Shown here: one piece after another, positions 28,572-38,639 of the stretch
How positions within the stretch are numbered: the first letter of the stretch is position 1
How the letters are laid out: each line of letters starts with the position of its first letter
NCBI GenBank assembly: GCA_035772405.1
Contig: JAYKKM010000117.1
Coordinates: 1 to 64,000 of the forward strand
Source: Chrysogorgia sp. JL179-B06
Lineage: Eukaryota; Cnidaria; Anthozoa; Scleralcyonacea; Chrysogorgiidae
DNA length: 64,000 nucleotides
Reading direction: 5' to 3'
Made by a program: the position numbers and the translations under genes
Notes under the pieces: model-generated
The model's input: the letters and a program-made list of their open reading frames with translations, nothing else
The model's database searches: none
What the model was told of the DNA's origin: nothing

Positions 28572-31500
28572 TTGTGTCGACAAGTTGTCTTGTCTTGACA
28601 AGTTGTCTTGTCTTGACAAGTTGCCTTGTCTTGTCTTGACAAGTTGTCTTGTCTTGTCTTGACAAGTTGTCTTCTCTTGACATGTTGTCTTGTCTTGTCT
28701 TGTCTTGACAAGTTGCATTGTCTTATCTTGATAAGTTGTCTTGTCTTGTCCTTTCTTGTCTTGACAAGTTGTCTTGTCTTGTTTTTTCTTGACATGTTGT
28801 TTTGTCTTCTCTTGACAAGTTGTCTTGTCTTGACAAGTTGTGTTGTCTTGACAAGTTGTCTTGTCTTGACAAGTTGTCTTGTCTTGACAAGTTGTCTTGT
28901 CTTGTATTGTCTTGACAAGTTGTGTTGTCTTGACAAGTTGTCTTGTCTTGTCTTGACAAGTTGTCTTGTCTTGTCTTGACAAGTTGTGTTGTCTTGACAA
29001 GTTGTCTTGTCTTGAGAAGTTGTCTTGTCTTGTCTTGTCTTGACAAGTTGTCTTGTCTTGTCTTGTCTTGACAAGTTGTCTTGTCTTGTCTTGACAAGTT
29101 GTCTTGTCTTGTCTTGACAAGTTGTCTTGTCTTGTCTTGTCTTGTATTGACAAGTTGTCTTGTCTTGTCTTGACAAGTTATCTTGTCTTATGTTGTCTTG
29201 GCAAGTTGTCTTGCCTTGTCTTGACAAGTTATCTTGTCTTGTCTTGACAAGTTGTCTTGTCTTGTCTTGTCTTGACAAGTTGTCTTGTTTTGTATTGACA
29301 AGTTGTCTTGTCTTGTCTTGTCTTGAGAAGTTGTCATGTCTTGTCTTGTCTTGTCTTGTCTTGTCTTGAGCAGTTGTCTTTTCTTGTCTTGCCTTGTCTT
29401 GACAAGTTGTCTTGTCTTGTCTTGTCTTGACAAGTTGTCTTGTCTTGTCTTGTCTTGTCTTGACAAGTAGTTTTGTCTTGTCGTGACAAGTTTTCTTGTC
29501 TTGTCTTGTCTTAGCAAGTTGTTTTGCCTTGTCTTGTCTTGACAAGTTGTCTTGACAAGTTGTCATGTCTTGTCTTGTCTTGTCTTGACAAGTTGTCTTG
29601 TATTGTATTGTCTTGTCTTGACAAGTTGTCTTTTCTTGTATTGTGTTGACAAGTTGTCTTGTCTTGTCTTGACAAGTTGTCTTGTCTTGATAAGTTGTCT
29701 TGTCTTGTCTTATCTTGACAAGTTGTCTTGTCTTGACAAGTTGTCTTGTCTTGACAGGTTCACTTGTCTTGCCCTGTCTTGTCTTGAGAAGTTGTCTTCT
29801 CTTGACAAGTTGTTTTGTCTTATCTTGTCTTGAAAAGTTGTTTGTCTTGTCTTGACAAGTTGTCTTGTTTTGTCTTGTCTTGTCAAGTTGTATTGTCTTG
29901 TCTTGTCTTGTCTTTTCTTGTCTTGACAAGTTGTCTTGTTTTGACAAGTTGTCTTGTCCGTTCTTGACAATTTTCTTGTCATGTCTTGTCTTGTCGTTTA
30001 TTGTCTTGACAAGTTAGCTTCTCTTGGCAAGTTATCTTGTCTTGTGTTGACAAGTTGTCTTGTCTTGTCTTGTCTTGAAAAGTTGTCTTCTCTTGACAAG
30101 TTATCTTGTCTTGTCTTGTCTTGACAAATTGTCTTGTCTTGTCTTGACAAGTTGTCTTGTCTTGTGTTGACAAGTTGTCTTGTTTTGTATTGACAAGTTG
30201 TCTTGTCTTGTCTTGTCTTGAGAAATTGTCATGTCTTGTCATGCCTTGTCTTGATAAGTTGTCTTGTCTTGTCTTTACAAGTTTTCTCGTCTTGCCTTAA
30301 CAAGTTGTCTTGTCTTGTCTTGTCTTGTCTTGAGAAGTTGTCTTGTCTTGAGAAGTTGTTTTGTCTTGTCTTGTCTTGTGTTGACAAGTTGTCTTGTCTA
30401 GTCTTGACATGTTGTCTTGTCTTGTCTTGTCTTGACAAGAGGTATTGTCTTGTCTTGATAAGTTGTCTTGTTTTGTTTTGTCTTGTCTTGACAAGTTGTC
30501 TTGTCTTGTCTTTTCTTGTGTTGACATGTTGTCTTGTCTTGTCTTGACAATTTTCTTGTAATGTCTTGTCTTGTCTTTTATTGTCTTGACAAGTTGTCTT
30601 GTCTTGTCTTGTCTTGAAAAGTTGTCTTCTCTTGACAAGTTATCTTGTCTTGTCTTGTCTTGACAAGTTGTCTTGTCTTGTCTTGTCTTGTCTTGACAAG
30701 TTGTCTTGTCTTGTGTGACAAGTTGTCTTGTTTTGTATTGACAAGTTGTCTTGTCTTGTCTTGTCTTGAGAAATTGTCATGTCTTGTCTTGCCTTGTCTT
30801 GACAAGTTGTCTTGTCTTGTCTTGACAAGTATTCTCGTCTTGCCTTGACAAGTTCTCTTGTCTTGTCTTGACAAGACGTCTTGTCTTGATAACTTGTCTT
30901 GTCTCGTCTTGTCTTGTCTAGAGAAGTTGTCTTGTCTTGAGAAGTTGTTTTGTCTTGTCTTGTCTTGTGTTGACAAGTTGGCTTGTCTTGTCTTGACATG
31001 TTGTCTTGTCTTGTCTTGTCTTGACAAATTGTCTTGTCTTGACAAGTTGTCTTGTTTTGTCTTGTCTTGACAACTTGTCTTGACTTGTCTTTTCTTGTCT
31101 TGACAAGCTGTCTTGTTTTGACAAGTTGTCTTGTCTTGTCTTGACAATTTTCTTGTCATGTCTTGTCTTGTATTTTATTGTATTGACAAGTTGTCTTCTC
31201 TTGACAAGTTATCTTGTCTTGACAAGTTGTCTTGTCTTATCTTGACAAGTTGTCTTGTCTTGTCTTGACAAGTTGTCTTGTCTTGTCTTGACAAGTTGTT
31301 TTGTCTTGACTTGTCTTGTCTTGACAAGTTGTCTTGTCTTATCTTGACAAGTTTTCTTGTCTTGTCTTGACAAGTTGTCTTGTCTTGTCTTGACAAGTTG
31401 TCTTGTATTGTCTTGACAAGTTGTCTTGTCTTGTCTTGTCTTGACAAGTTGTCATGTCTTGTCTTGTCTTGACAAGTTGTCTTGTCTTTTCTTGTCTTGT

Positions 31501-31960
31501 CTTGACAAGTTGTCTTGTCTTGTCTTGTCTTGTCTTGATAAGTTGTCTTGTCTTGTCTTGACAAGTTGTCATGTCTTGTCTTGTCTTGACAAGTTGTCTT
31601 TTCTTGTCTTGTCTTGACAAGTTGTCTTGTCTTGTCTTGTCTTGTCTTGATAAGTTGTCTTGTCTTGTCTTGACAAGTTGTCATGTCTTGTCTTGTCTTG
31701 ACAAGTTGTCTTGTCTTGTCTTGACAAGTTGCCTTGTCTTTTCTTGACAAGTTGTTTTGTCTTGTCTTGCCAAGTTGTCTTGTCTTGTCTTGGCAAGTTG
31801 TTTTGTATTGTCTTGTCTTGTCTTGACAAGTTGTATTGACAAATTGTCTTTTCTTGTCTTGACAAGTTGTCTTGTATTGTCTTGTCTTGACAAGTTGTCT
31901 TGTCTTGAGAAGTTGTTTTGTCTTGTCTTGTGTTGACAAGTTGTCTTGTCTTGTCTTCAC
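22770..31960. repeat. Satellite block duplicated from about 1-8950 (copy B)
   Basis: This is the second copy of the roughly 9-kb block described for 1-8950, in the same orientation. Its left part also overlaps a 3.0-3.3-kb repeat that pairs 19740-22770 with 22770-26050, so this region has been through more than one round of duplication. Boundaries were set by eye from shared variant units. Confidence 0.72.
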
Positions 31961-34310
31961 ATGTCGTCTTGTCTTGTCTTAACAAGTTGTCTTGTCTTGT
32001 CTTGACAAGTTGTCTTGTCTTGACAAGTTCTCTTGTCTTGTCTTGACAAGTTGTCTTGTCTTCACAAGTTGTCTTCTCTTGCCTTGACAAGTTGTATTGT
32101 ATTGTCTTGTCTTGACAAGTTGTCTTGTCTTGATGAGTTGTTTTGTCTTGTCTTGTCTTGACATGTTGTCTTGTCTTGTCTTGTCTTGACAAGTTGTCTT
32201 GTCTTGTCTTGACAAGTTGTCTTGTTTTGTATTGACAAGTTGTCTTGTTTTGTTTTGTCTTGTCTTGAGAAGTTGTCATGTCTTCTCTTGTCTTGTCTTG
32301 TCTTGTCTTGACAAGTTTTCTCGTCTTGCCTTGACAAGTTGTCTTGTCTTGTCTTGTCTTATCTTGTCTTGACAAGTTTTCTTATCTTGCCTTGACAAGT
32401 TGTTTTGTCTTGTTTTGTTTTGTTTTGTCTTGTCTTGTCTTGTGTTGACAATTTGTCTTATCGTGTCTTGACATGTTGTATTGTCTTGTCTTAACAAGTT
32501 GTCCTGTCTTGTCTTGTCTTGTCTTGACAAGTTGTCTTGTGTTGACTTGACAAGTTGTCTTGTCTTCTCTTGTCTTGACAAGTTGTCATGTATTGTCTTG
32601 TCTTGACAAGTTGTCTTGTCTTGTCTTAACAAGTTGTCTTGTCTTGTCTTGTCTTGACAAGTTGTCTTGTGTTGACTTGACAAGTTGTCTTGTCTTGTCT
32701 TCTCTTGTCTTGACAAGTTGTCATGTATTGTCTTGTCTTGTCCAGTTGTATTGTCTTGTCTTATCTTGCCTTGTCTTGACAAGTTGTCTTATCTTGTCTT
32801 GTCTTGTCTTGACAAGTTGTCTTGTCTTGTCTGGACAAGTTGTTTTGTCTTGTCTTGACAAGTTGTCTTGTCTTGACTAATGTCTTGGCAAGTTGTCTTG
32901 TCTTGTCTTGACAAGTTGTCTTGACAAGTTGTCTTGACAAGTTGTCTTGACAAGTTGTCTTGTCTTGTCTTGTCTGGTCTTGTCTGGTCTTGTCTTGTCT
33001 TGTTTTGTTTTGTCTTGACAAGACAAGTCTTGTCTTGTCTTGTATTGACAAGTTGTCTTGTCTTGTCTTGTCTTGACAAGTAGTTTTGTCTTGTCGTGAC
33101 AAGTTGTATTGTCTTGTCTTGTCTTGGCAAGTTGTTTTGCCTTGTCTTGTCTTGACAAGTTGTCTTGACAAGTTGTCATGTCTTGTCTTGTCTTGTATTG
33201 TCTTGTATTTTATTGTATTGTCTTGTCTTGTCTTGTCTTGTCTTGCATTATCTTGACAAGACAAGTCTTGTCTTGTCTTGTCTTGTCTTGGCAAGTTGTC
33301 TAGTCTTGTCTTGTCTTGACAAGTTGTCTTGTCTTGTCTTGTCTTGCAAGTTGTCTTGTATTGTCTTGTCTTGACAAGTTGTCTTGTCTTGTATTGTGTT
33401 GACAAGTTGTCTTGTCTTGATAAGTTGTCTTGTCTTGTCTTATCTTGACAAGTTGTCTTGTCTTGACAAGCTGTCTTGTCTTGAGAAGTTGTTTTGTCTT
33501 ATCTTGTCTTGTCTTTTCTTGTCTTGACAAGTTGCCTTGTTTTGTTTTGTCTTGTCTTGTCAAGTTGTCTTGTCTTGTCTTGTCTTGTCTTTTCTTGTCT
33601 TGACAAGTTGTCTTGTTTTTCCAAGTTGTCTTTTCCTTTCTTGACAATTTTCTTGTCATGTCTTGTCTTGTCTTGTCTTGTCTTTTATTGTCTTGAAAAG
33701 TTGGCTTCTCTTGACAAGTTATCTTGTCTTGTGTTGACAAGTTGTCATGTCTTGTCTTGTGTTGACAAATTGTCTTGTCTTGACAAGTTGTATTGTCTTG
33801 TCTTGTCTTGAAAAGTTGTCTACTCTTGACAAGTTGTCTTGTCTTGTCTTGTCTTGAGAAATTGTCATGTCTTGTCTTGCCTTGTGTTGACAAGTTGTCT
33901 TGTCTTGTCTTGACAAGTTTTCTCGTCTTGCCTTAACAAGTTGTCTTGTCTTGTATTGTCTTGACAAGTTGTCTTGTCTTGACAAGTTGTCTTGTCTCGT
34001 CTTGTCTTGAGAAGTTGTCTTGTCTTGAGAAGTTGTTTTGTCTTGTCTTGTCTTGTGTTGACAAGTTGTCTTGTCTAGTCTTGACATGTTGTCTTGTCTT
34101 GTCTTGTTTTGTCTGGACAAGAGGTCTTGTCTTGTCTTGATAAGTTGTCTTGTTTTGTCTTGTCTTGACAAGTTGTCTTGTCTTGTCTTTTCTTGTGTTG
34201 ACATGTTGTCTTGTCTTGACAATTTTCTTGTGATGTCTTGTCTTGTCTTTTATTGTCTTGACAATTTGTCTTGTCTTGTCTTGCCTTGAAAAGTTGTCTT
34301 CTCTTGACAA

Positions 34311-34316
34311 GTTATC
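34311..34316. other. Left target-site duplication GTTATC
   Basis: GTTATC directly precedes the first base of the Polinton and is repeated exactly after its last base (56537-56542). A 6-bp duplication is the length Polinton/Maverick integrases make. The six bases belong to the satellite: the uninterrupted paralogous context GACAAGTTATCTTGTC is seen at 7532-7547 and 30634-30649. Confidence 0.97.
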
Positions 34317-34484
34317 AGTAGTATAGTAAGTAGGGCTGCGAGCCCAATCGACTTCAAACGTGAATATAAACACCAAAACATCACCAAATTTGCCAAATCA
34401 CGATTCGACAAATTTGACGATGTTTTGGTGTTTATATTCACGTTTGACGTCGAATAAGCTCGCAGCCCTACTTACTATACTACT
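34317..34484. other. Left terminal 168-bp imperfect palindrome (hairpin)
   Basis: The terminal AGTAGTATAGTAAGTAGG is matched by its reverse complement ending at 34484. The arms are about 84 bp each with roughly ten mismatches, the closing region lies around AATCACGATTCG near 34400, and AAACGTGAATATAAACACC is conserved in both arms. The same structure ends the right TIR. A self-complementary end this long could fold back as a hairpin or cruciform, which is seen rather than proved functional. It could be a replication origin, an integrase site or a structural end. Confidence 0.9.
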
Positions 34485-34599
34485 ACAGCGATCGTTAGTC
34501 AATCTAGACACCCTTCGCACGTTTTCTACTAAATTGATGTCAAACACACGCGAGACTAGCGAAACAATACCAAGTTTATACTAAATTTGACACCATTTC

Positions 34600-34945
34600 A
34601 GCCACATTTAAAAAATAGAGAGTGTCGTTTCAAAATTCTCACAAATTACATTTAGGAAAAAATAGAAAGTGTCATTTCAACATTTTCGCGTGTTAAAAAA
34701 TAGAATGTGGTACGAGCCCACTCTCACATATTAAAAAATAGAAAGTGTCGTTTCAACATTTTCACAAATTTGTCAAATCATATTTAAAAAATAACCGTTT
34801 CAACATTTTCACAAATTTGTCAAATCACATTTTAAAAATAATCGTTCCAACATTTTCACAAATTTGTCAAATCACATTTAAAAAATAGAAAGTGTCGTTT
34901 CAACATTTTCACAAATTTGTCAAATCACATTTTTACAAATTTATG
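34600..34945. repeat. Subterminal AT-rich iterated repeats, left
   Basis: Several imperfect copies of a unit of about 50 bp run in tandem. Each combines AAAAAATAGAAAGTGTCG, TTTCAACATTTTCAC and AAATTTGTCAAATCACATTT in that order. The same CAAATTTG core also occurs in both arms of the terminal hairpin. Iterated sites next to an end suggest binding sites for a replication or integration protein, which is an inference. No gene is seen in 34485-35045. Confidence 0.85.
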
Positions 34946-35045
34946 TATCGTAAAAGTGTCTCACGCGTGATAAAATTGCCACCTGTTATGCAAATTAGAT
35001 TATTGCCACCTGTTAATAATAGATTAGTCCGTTTGTTCACTATTT

Positions 35046-38000
35046 TCAGCGTTTGTCGCCTCTCACTTCAATGTTTTTGTGACCATACGCGTAGGAGTCA
35101 ATACCATTTTCTAAAAGGTATCGTTTATCATCAAAACAGGATAGCGACACTTTATTAATTTCATAACTACCGAGCTGATGTTTGACACTTCTAATGGTCT
35201 TCATTGTGTGTCGCAATTGTTTCTGCTCAAGTAACACACTTTTGTAATCTTCGTGTCTGATCACTTTTTTAATTATATTCTTTCTAATACCTTTAGCGGT
35301 TTTCCCGCCACCTCCATCCTCTTTCAAATAGCTATACATTTTACTGCGCAACCCAACGAACTCGACAATTGGCGTTCCAGCGCACTCGTCCTTCATCTTC
35401 CCAATAACTTTCTTATTCTCTCTAAAAAAGAATGGGCTGTCTGCGGGGTAGTCGCTATTGTCGAACTTTTCGCACTCCATCATAAAGTCGGAATAAACGT
35501 CGTCAGTTTTGATTGAGTACAACAGACTGTCAGTGTCAGTGAAGTGCAATCTACAGGTGTCGCTAGAGTACTTTTTCATAATATAATTGTAGTGAAAATT
35601 GTACATCAGCGTTTTGCTCAAGTCTAGTATGCACATACCCACATATGCGGGCCTATTTAGTGTCAGCGTTTCTTTAACCTTATGGACAGCAACTAAGTTC
35701 TCGCTAAATATTTTGCAAGACACAAACGTCGGCTTTGAGACGAGCTTTTCTAATTTCTTCGCAGTGGTCACTAATCTCACGTCCACACGCTTCCTCAAGT
35801 TTTCCATCGTTTTTCCGAACACACTGTTGTTCATCAACTTGAAGAAGTCCTTCTCAAAAGCGTTCTTAGCCGCGGTTCTTTTGACTGTGTTAAAGTCGAT
35901 GTACTTGCCTAGCCACTTGGACTGGTCAAACTGCAGGACCCTGTGAATCTTATTGATTTTCAATCCAAGATCCATATACAACTGCAGATTTCTATAGTGA
36001 CACACATACTTTTTTTTGTCCATCAAATTAGTCACCAGCTTCTTCACACCACCAACACTCACGTTAAACTTATTTTTGATTTTCGTGCAGTACTCCGACA
36101 ACATGTCAACAGTTATCTCCATCTTCTCGGGAGCCAACGGGTAGTCGTTATGTAGGTCATGCAAATGGGCTGGATACTCCAAGTCGACTTCAAGCAGCAG
36201 GCCCTTTTCACTATTGTTGTGATAGTCGTGTAGATTAACCTTTTTTATTTCTTTCTCAGTCAACCACTTGAAGCCACCCGTAGGTAGACTTCGACTCATT
36301 GCCCATCCATACAAGTTGTTGGCGTCAAGGTACATCAAATACTTCGACTCTTGCGCTTTATCGTACCCTTCCATGTATTTATTATTCGCCACGCCATGTC
36401 TGTTGCATATGTAGCTCACACCACCACGCATACCTAGTTCTACGAACTGGAACATGTCGATGTCGGACAATAACTCAAGCTCCACTCCAGTCATCTTCAG
36501 CATAGCATCCCAAGCCAACCCAGGCGATGTGAAATAATGGCAAGGGTCTAATTTATACTCGCGATGGCATGTCTTTCTAAAGTTCTCAAAAACGTCAGCG
36601 AGCAAGAGCACGTCGCTTTTCAAATACAGGTCGTGGTACCCACCCATGTTTTCAACGTCGAAGTAGTCCCACACATCGCAAGCACGCTCATGCATTTCTT
36701 CCGTAATATCTTCGTCATTCAGAATATTGTAAAAGTCCTTTTTGGAGGGTAGCTCGCATTCATCAAATTTATCAAAGGAGTCCATATAATCATAGGGATA
36801 GACCCCCTTTCTTGTCATTAGTGCCAACCCCTCATCACGAAACACTTCTGACGTGTATTTGAAAGCGTCCCTTGGTAGGTTCCTCACCAAGTTGTCTAGA
36901 CCACTACTCATGAACTGAAAGCTGTCCAAAAATACCAAGTTTTTTCCAAGCATGAACGCCATGTACTTCTCCATGTTGTTTGGTATCACATTTATGTCTT
37001 GACCAAACTTACCAATCTCCTGCATGATGAAGTGGCTATCGTAGCCACGTAAGTTATGAAAGATCACAGGAATTTTATCAGTCAATCTAAAGTTCACGTT
37101 ACACTGACGATGTGCGGGCCCTCTGTACTTACCTGACACGTGACAGTGGTCTCTCACTCTAACGTCAGCGCTAGTGTACTCAACACCACAAATATGACAA
37201 CTCTTAGCCTCGTCGAAATTCTTCTTATCGTCGTCAGTCAGTATCATTTCTTTGTTAAAGTGACTCTCAGATGTCTCTTTACAATATTCGACAATCTCTA
37301 ACATCTCCCCAATGAACTTGTTGACTGCGTTTTCACCGCGATACACTTTTACTGGCTTACTGTACTCATTGTCATAGCAACAAACCAGTTTATACCCATA
37401 GCCACAGTCAACATGCCTCTGGTAAGCATTTGTGTAGCTACACTCGCTTGATGGTGTCGCTGTGTGCACCTTCTGTGTGATAGCCTCGAAATCTGCGTAC
37501 ACCACAAATGGTACATTTAATTGTCTACTAAAATTCTCGTATTTCACTTTCGCGCCTTTTTGTGGCATTTTAATAGCTTGCTTCCCATTGATGACCAAAC
37601 ACACTTCCACATGGCTTTCAAGCACGTCCGCACGGGTGAAGCACTGCAAGCAATATCTACAAAAGTGCTTTCTCGCCTTATACTTTGTCTGACGGTACAT
37701 GAATTTGTTAAAATCGCGAATGTACACGTAATGCTTGTTGCCCACGTCGTTAGTTATCAACAATAGGTCCATATGGTCAGGATACGCCTCCTTAGAAACG
37801 TACACAGGGAATGGCTGCTTATTTTCGTACCCAAAAACATTAATGCTAATATCGTTCGCCTTTTCGATCTTGTTGTAGTCTTTGAGTGTGACTGGGAAGT
37901 CAATTCCGTCATAATTCAGCTCACCGACATGCCTAGCGTACTTTGACGTTCTGTCAGAGTGTTTTCCAACAGGAAACTTATGTGCAAGGTGGCACCATCT

Positions 38001-38639
38001 AAAGAACTCGTTGTCATCATCGTTATTTACGTTTATCAGACCCTTCATACTGTTGCGCAGCTCCTTTGGCAACGCAATGTAGCTACTCCCATGCAAAGGT
38101 CTGTAAATAGCGACGTTGACGTAGTGCGCATCTATTTTGTCGATAGTCCATCCAGACCCCTCAGATAACCACCCAGCTATCCGCGTCAAAATCTGCTCCG
38201 ATCCACGATTGGCAACACCCTCGATGTCATGCTCGTTAATGACGACGAACGTTTCGCTGTTAAAGTAGGCAGTTTTGTATGTGGTCTTATCGAGTTCTAA
38301 AACTTTCTCAAAAGTGACCTTGACTGTCTCCACCACTTTCATTCCGTTGGTCTCACCTAGTTCACGTCTCAAAAGGTTAGTGACAGCACCTCTACTACCA
38401 TTTACCTGATTGATGTCTCTGTCGTCAATTACCTCGACTCCATAAGACCTTGTGAACCCTCTCAGTGCTCGATCCAACAGATGTGTTGGCGGTGCTAGGT
38501 CTTCGACTACAGGTTGTCCCTCTTGATCTCTAAAGAAGCCGTGAACGTTGGTCGCTTCGTCTGTTAGTGAATTGACAACGGCTGCACTCGTCTTATGCGC
38601 CCGTCTTTTTGTCAGTGGGTTTTTCACAGTCCGACTCAT
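35046..38639 (-). CDS. Protein-primed family B DNA polymerase
   Basis: This 1197-aa protein is the replicative polymerase of the element, expected to start synthesis at the ends from a protein primer. Exonuclease motifs are YADFEA (381-386), HNLRGYDSH (528-536) and YLKSDVLLLADVF (672-684). Polymerase motif A is YLDANNLYGWAM (770-781), motif B KLMNNSVFGKTMEN (934-947) and motif C FTDTDSLLYS (about 1033-1042), followed by a KMYSYL element near 1100. Two zinc sites interrupt the exonuclease region: a C2H2-like one at about 327-347, and CHIC...DHCH...RGPAHRQCN at 481-514, resembling the endonuclease VII/HNH zinc motif. All catalytic acidic residues are present and the frame is unbroken. Its ATG overlaps the stop of the upstream gene as ATGA. 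The last codons and stop lie inside the left TIR. Confidence 0.97.
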   Translation of the reverse strand: MSRTVKNPLTKRRAHKTSAAVVNSLTDEATNVHGFFRDQEGQPVVEDLAPPTHLLDRALRGFTRSYGVEVIDDRDINQVNGSRGAVTNLLRRELGETNGMKVVETVKVTFEKVLELDKTTYKTAYFNSETFVVINEHDIEGVANRGSEQILTRIAGWLSEGSGWTIDKIDAHYVNVAIYRPLHGSSYIALPKELRNSMKGLINVNNDDDNEFFRWCHLAHKFPVGKHSDRTSKYARHVGELNYDGIDFPVTLKDYNKIEKANDISINVFGYENKQPFPVYVSKEAYPDHMDLLLITNDVGNKHYVYIRDFNKFMYRQTKYKARKHFCRYCLQCFTRADVLESHVEVCLVINGKQAIKMPQKGAKVKYENFSRQLNVPFVVYADFEAITQKVHTATPSSECSYTNAYQRHVDCGYGYKLVCCYDNEYSKPVKVYRGENAVNKFIGEMLEIVEYCKETSESHFNKEMILTDDDKKNFDEAKSCHICGVEYTSADVRVRDHCHVSGKYRGPAHRQCNVNFRLTDKIPVIFHNLRGYDSHFIMQEIGKFGQDINVIPNNMEKYMAFMLGKNLVFLDSFQFMSSGLDNLVRNLPRDAFKYTSEVFRDEGLALMTRKGVYPYDYMDSFDKFDECELPSKKDFYNILNDEDITEEMHERACDVWDYFDVENMGGYHDLYLKSDVLLLADVFENFRKTCHREYKLDPCHYFTSPGLAWDAMLKMTGVELELLSDIDMFQFVELGMRGGVSYICNRHGVANNKYMEGYDKAQESKYLMYLDANNLYGWAMSRSLPTGGFKWLTEKEIKKVNLHDYHNNSEKGLLLEVDLEYPAHLHDLHNDYPLAPEKMEITVDMLSEYCTKIKNKFNVSVGGVKKLVTNLMDKKKYVCHYRNLQLYMDLGLKINKIHRVLQFDQSKWLGKYIDFNTVKRTAAKNAFEKDFFKLMNNSVFGKTMENLRKRVDVRLVTTAKKLEKLVSKPTFVSCKIFSENLVAVHKVKETLTLNRPAYVGMCILDLSKTLMYNFHYNYIMKKYSSDTCRLHFTDTDSLLYSIKTDDVYSDFMMECEKFDNSDYPADSPFFFRENKKVIGKMKDECAGTPIVEFVGLRSKMYSYLKEDGGGGKTAKGIRKNIIKKVIRHEDYKSVLLEQKQLRHTMKTIRSVKHQLGSYEINKVSLSCFDDKRYLLENGIDSYAYGHKNIEVRGDKR

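Larger units (their letters stand above)
1..34310. repeat. Degenerate CTTGT pentamer satellite, left part
   Basis: The whole stretch is built from the pentamer CTTGT, interrupted every 10-40 bp by TTGACAAGTTGTC, whose core GACAAGTTGTC is an odd-length palindrome. The orientation is constant, so the + strand is very poor in A outside the palindromes. Variant units (GTTTTG, GTATTG, ATCTTG, CTCTTG, GAGAAG, GTCATG) recur in the same order at distance, which gives higher-order structure. One anchor, GACAATTTTCTTCTC, recurs near 75, 1620, 19800, 21357, 22830 and 24655, with close variants near 15390 and 16965, so adjacent anchors lie about 1.5-1.8 kb apart. No gene, tRNA or rRNA is visible. Long open frames reading DKTRQ or SCLVL repeats arise only because the pentamer has no stop codon in those frames. 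Confidence 0.97.
34317..35063 (+). repeat. Left terminal inverted repeat of the Polinton
   Basis: This 747-bp repeat matches the reverse complement of 55778-56536. The outer 200 bp appear identical; the inner part differs by substitutions and small indels, including a short extra repeat around CCACCTGTTA near 34980-35015 present only here. From outside in it contains the hairpin palindrome, a short unique stretch with ACAGCGATCGTTAG, AT-rich subterminal repeats, and a last stretch that encodes the final residues and stop of the DNA polymerase. TIRs serve integrase recognition and, by analogy with adenoviruses, protein-primed replication origins. Confidence 0.95.

Noticed and set aside
28379..29947. 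Very long open frames in the satellite (for example a 522-aa frame of DKTRQ-like repeats) and their SCLVL counterparts on the other strand
   Set aside because: They follow from translating CTTGT/ACAAG repeats, which contain no stop codon in these frames. They occur on both strands at once, with no domain, no normal composition and no promoter context.
1..34310. CRISPR-like array
   Set aside because: Repeats are short, irregularly spaced and the intervals are themselves pentamer repeats, with no unique spacers and no cas genes; the DNA is eukaryotic.
34360..34584. 74-aa open frame in the left TIR and its identical copy at 56269-56493
   Set aside because: The frame crosses the terminal palindrome and exists in both TIRs only because they are inverted copies. 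Composition and position argue for structural DNA.
36299..36505. Rightward frames inside the polymerase gene
   Set aside because: They are antisense to a complete, motif-rich polymerase; all look like shadows.
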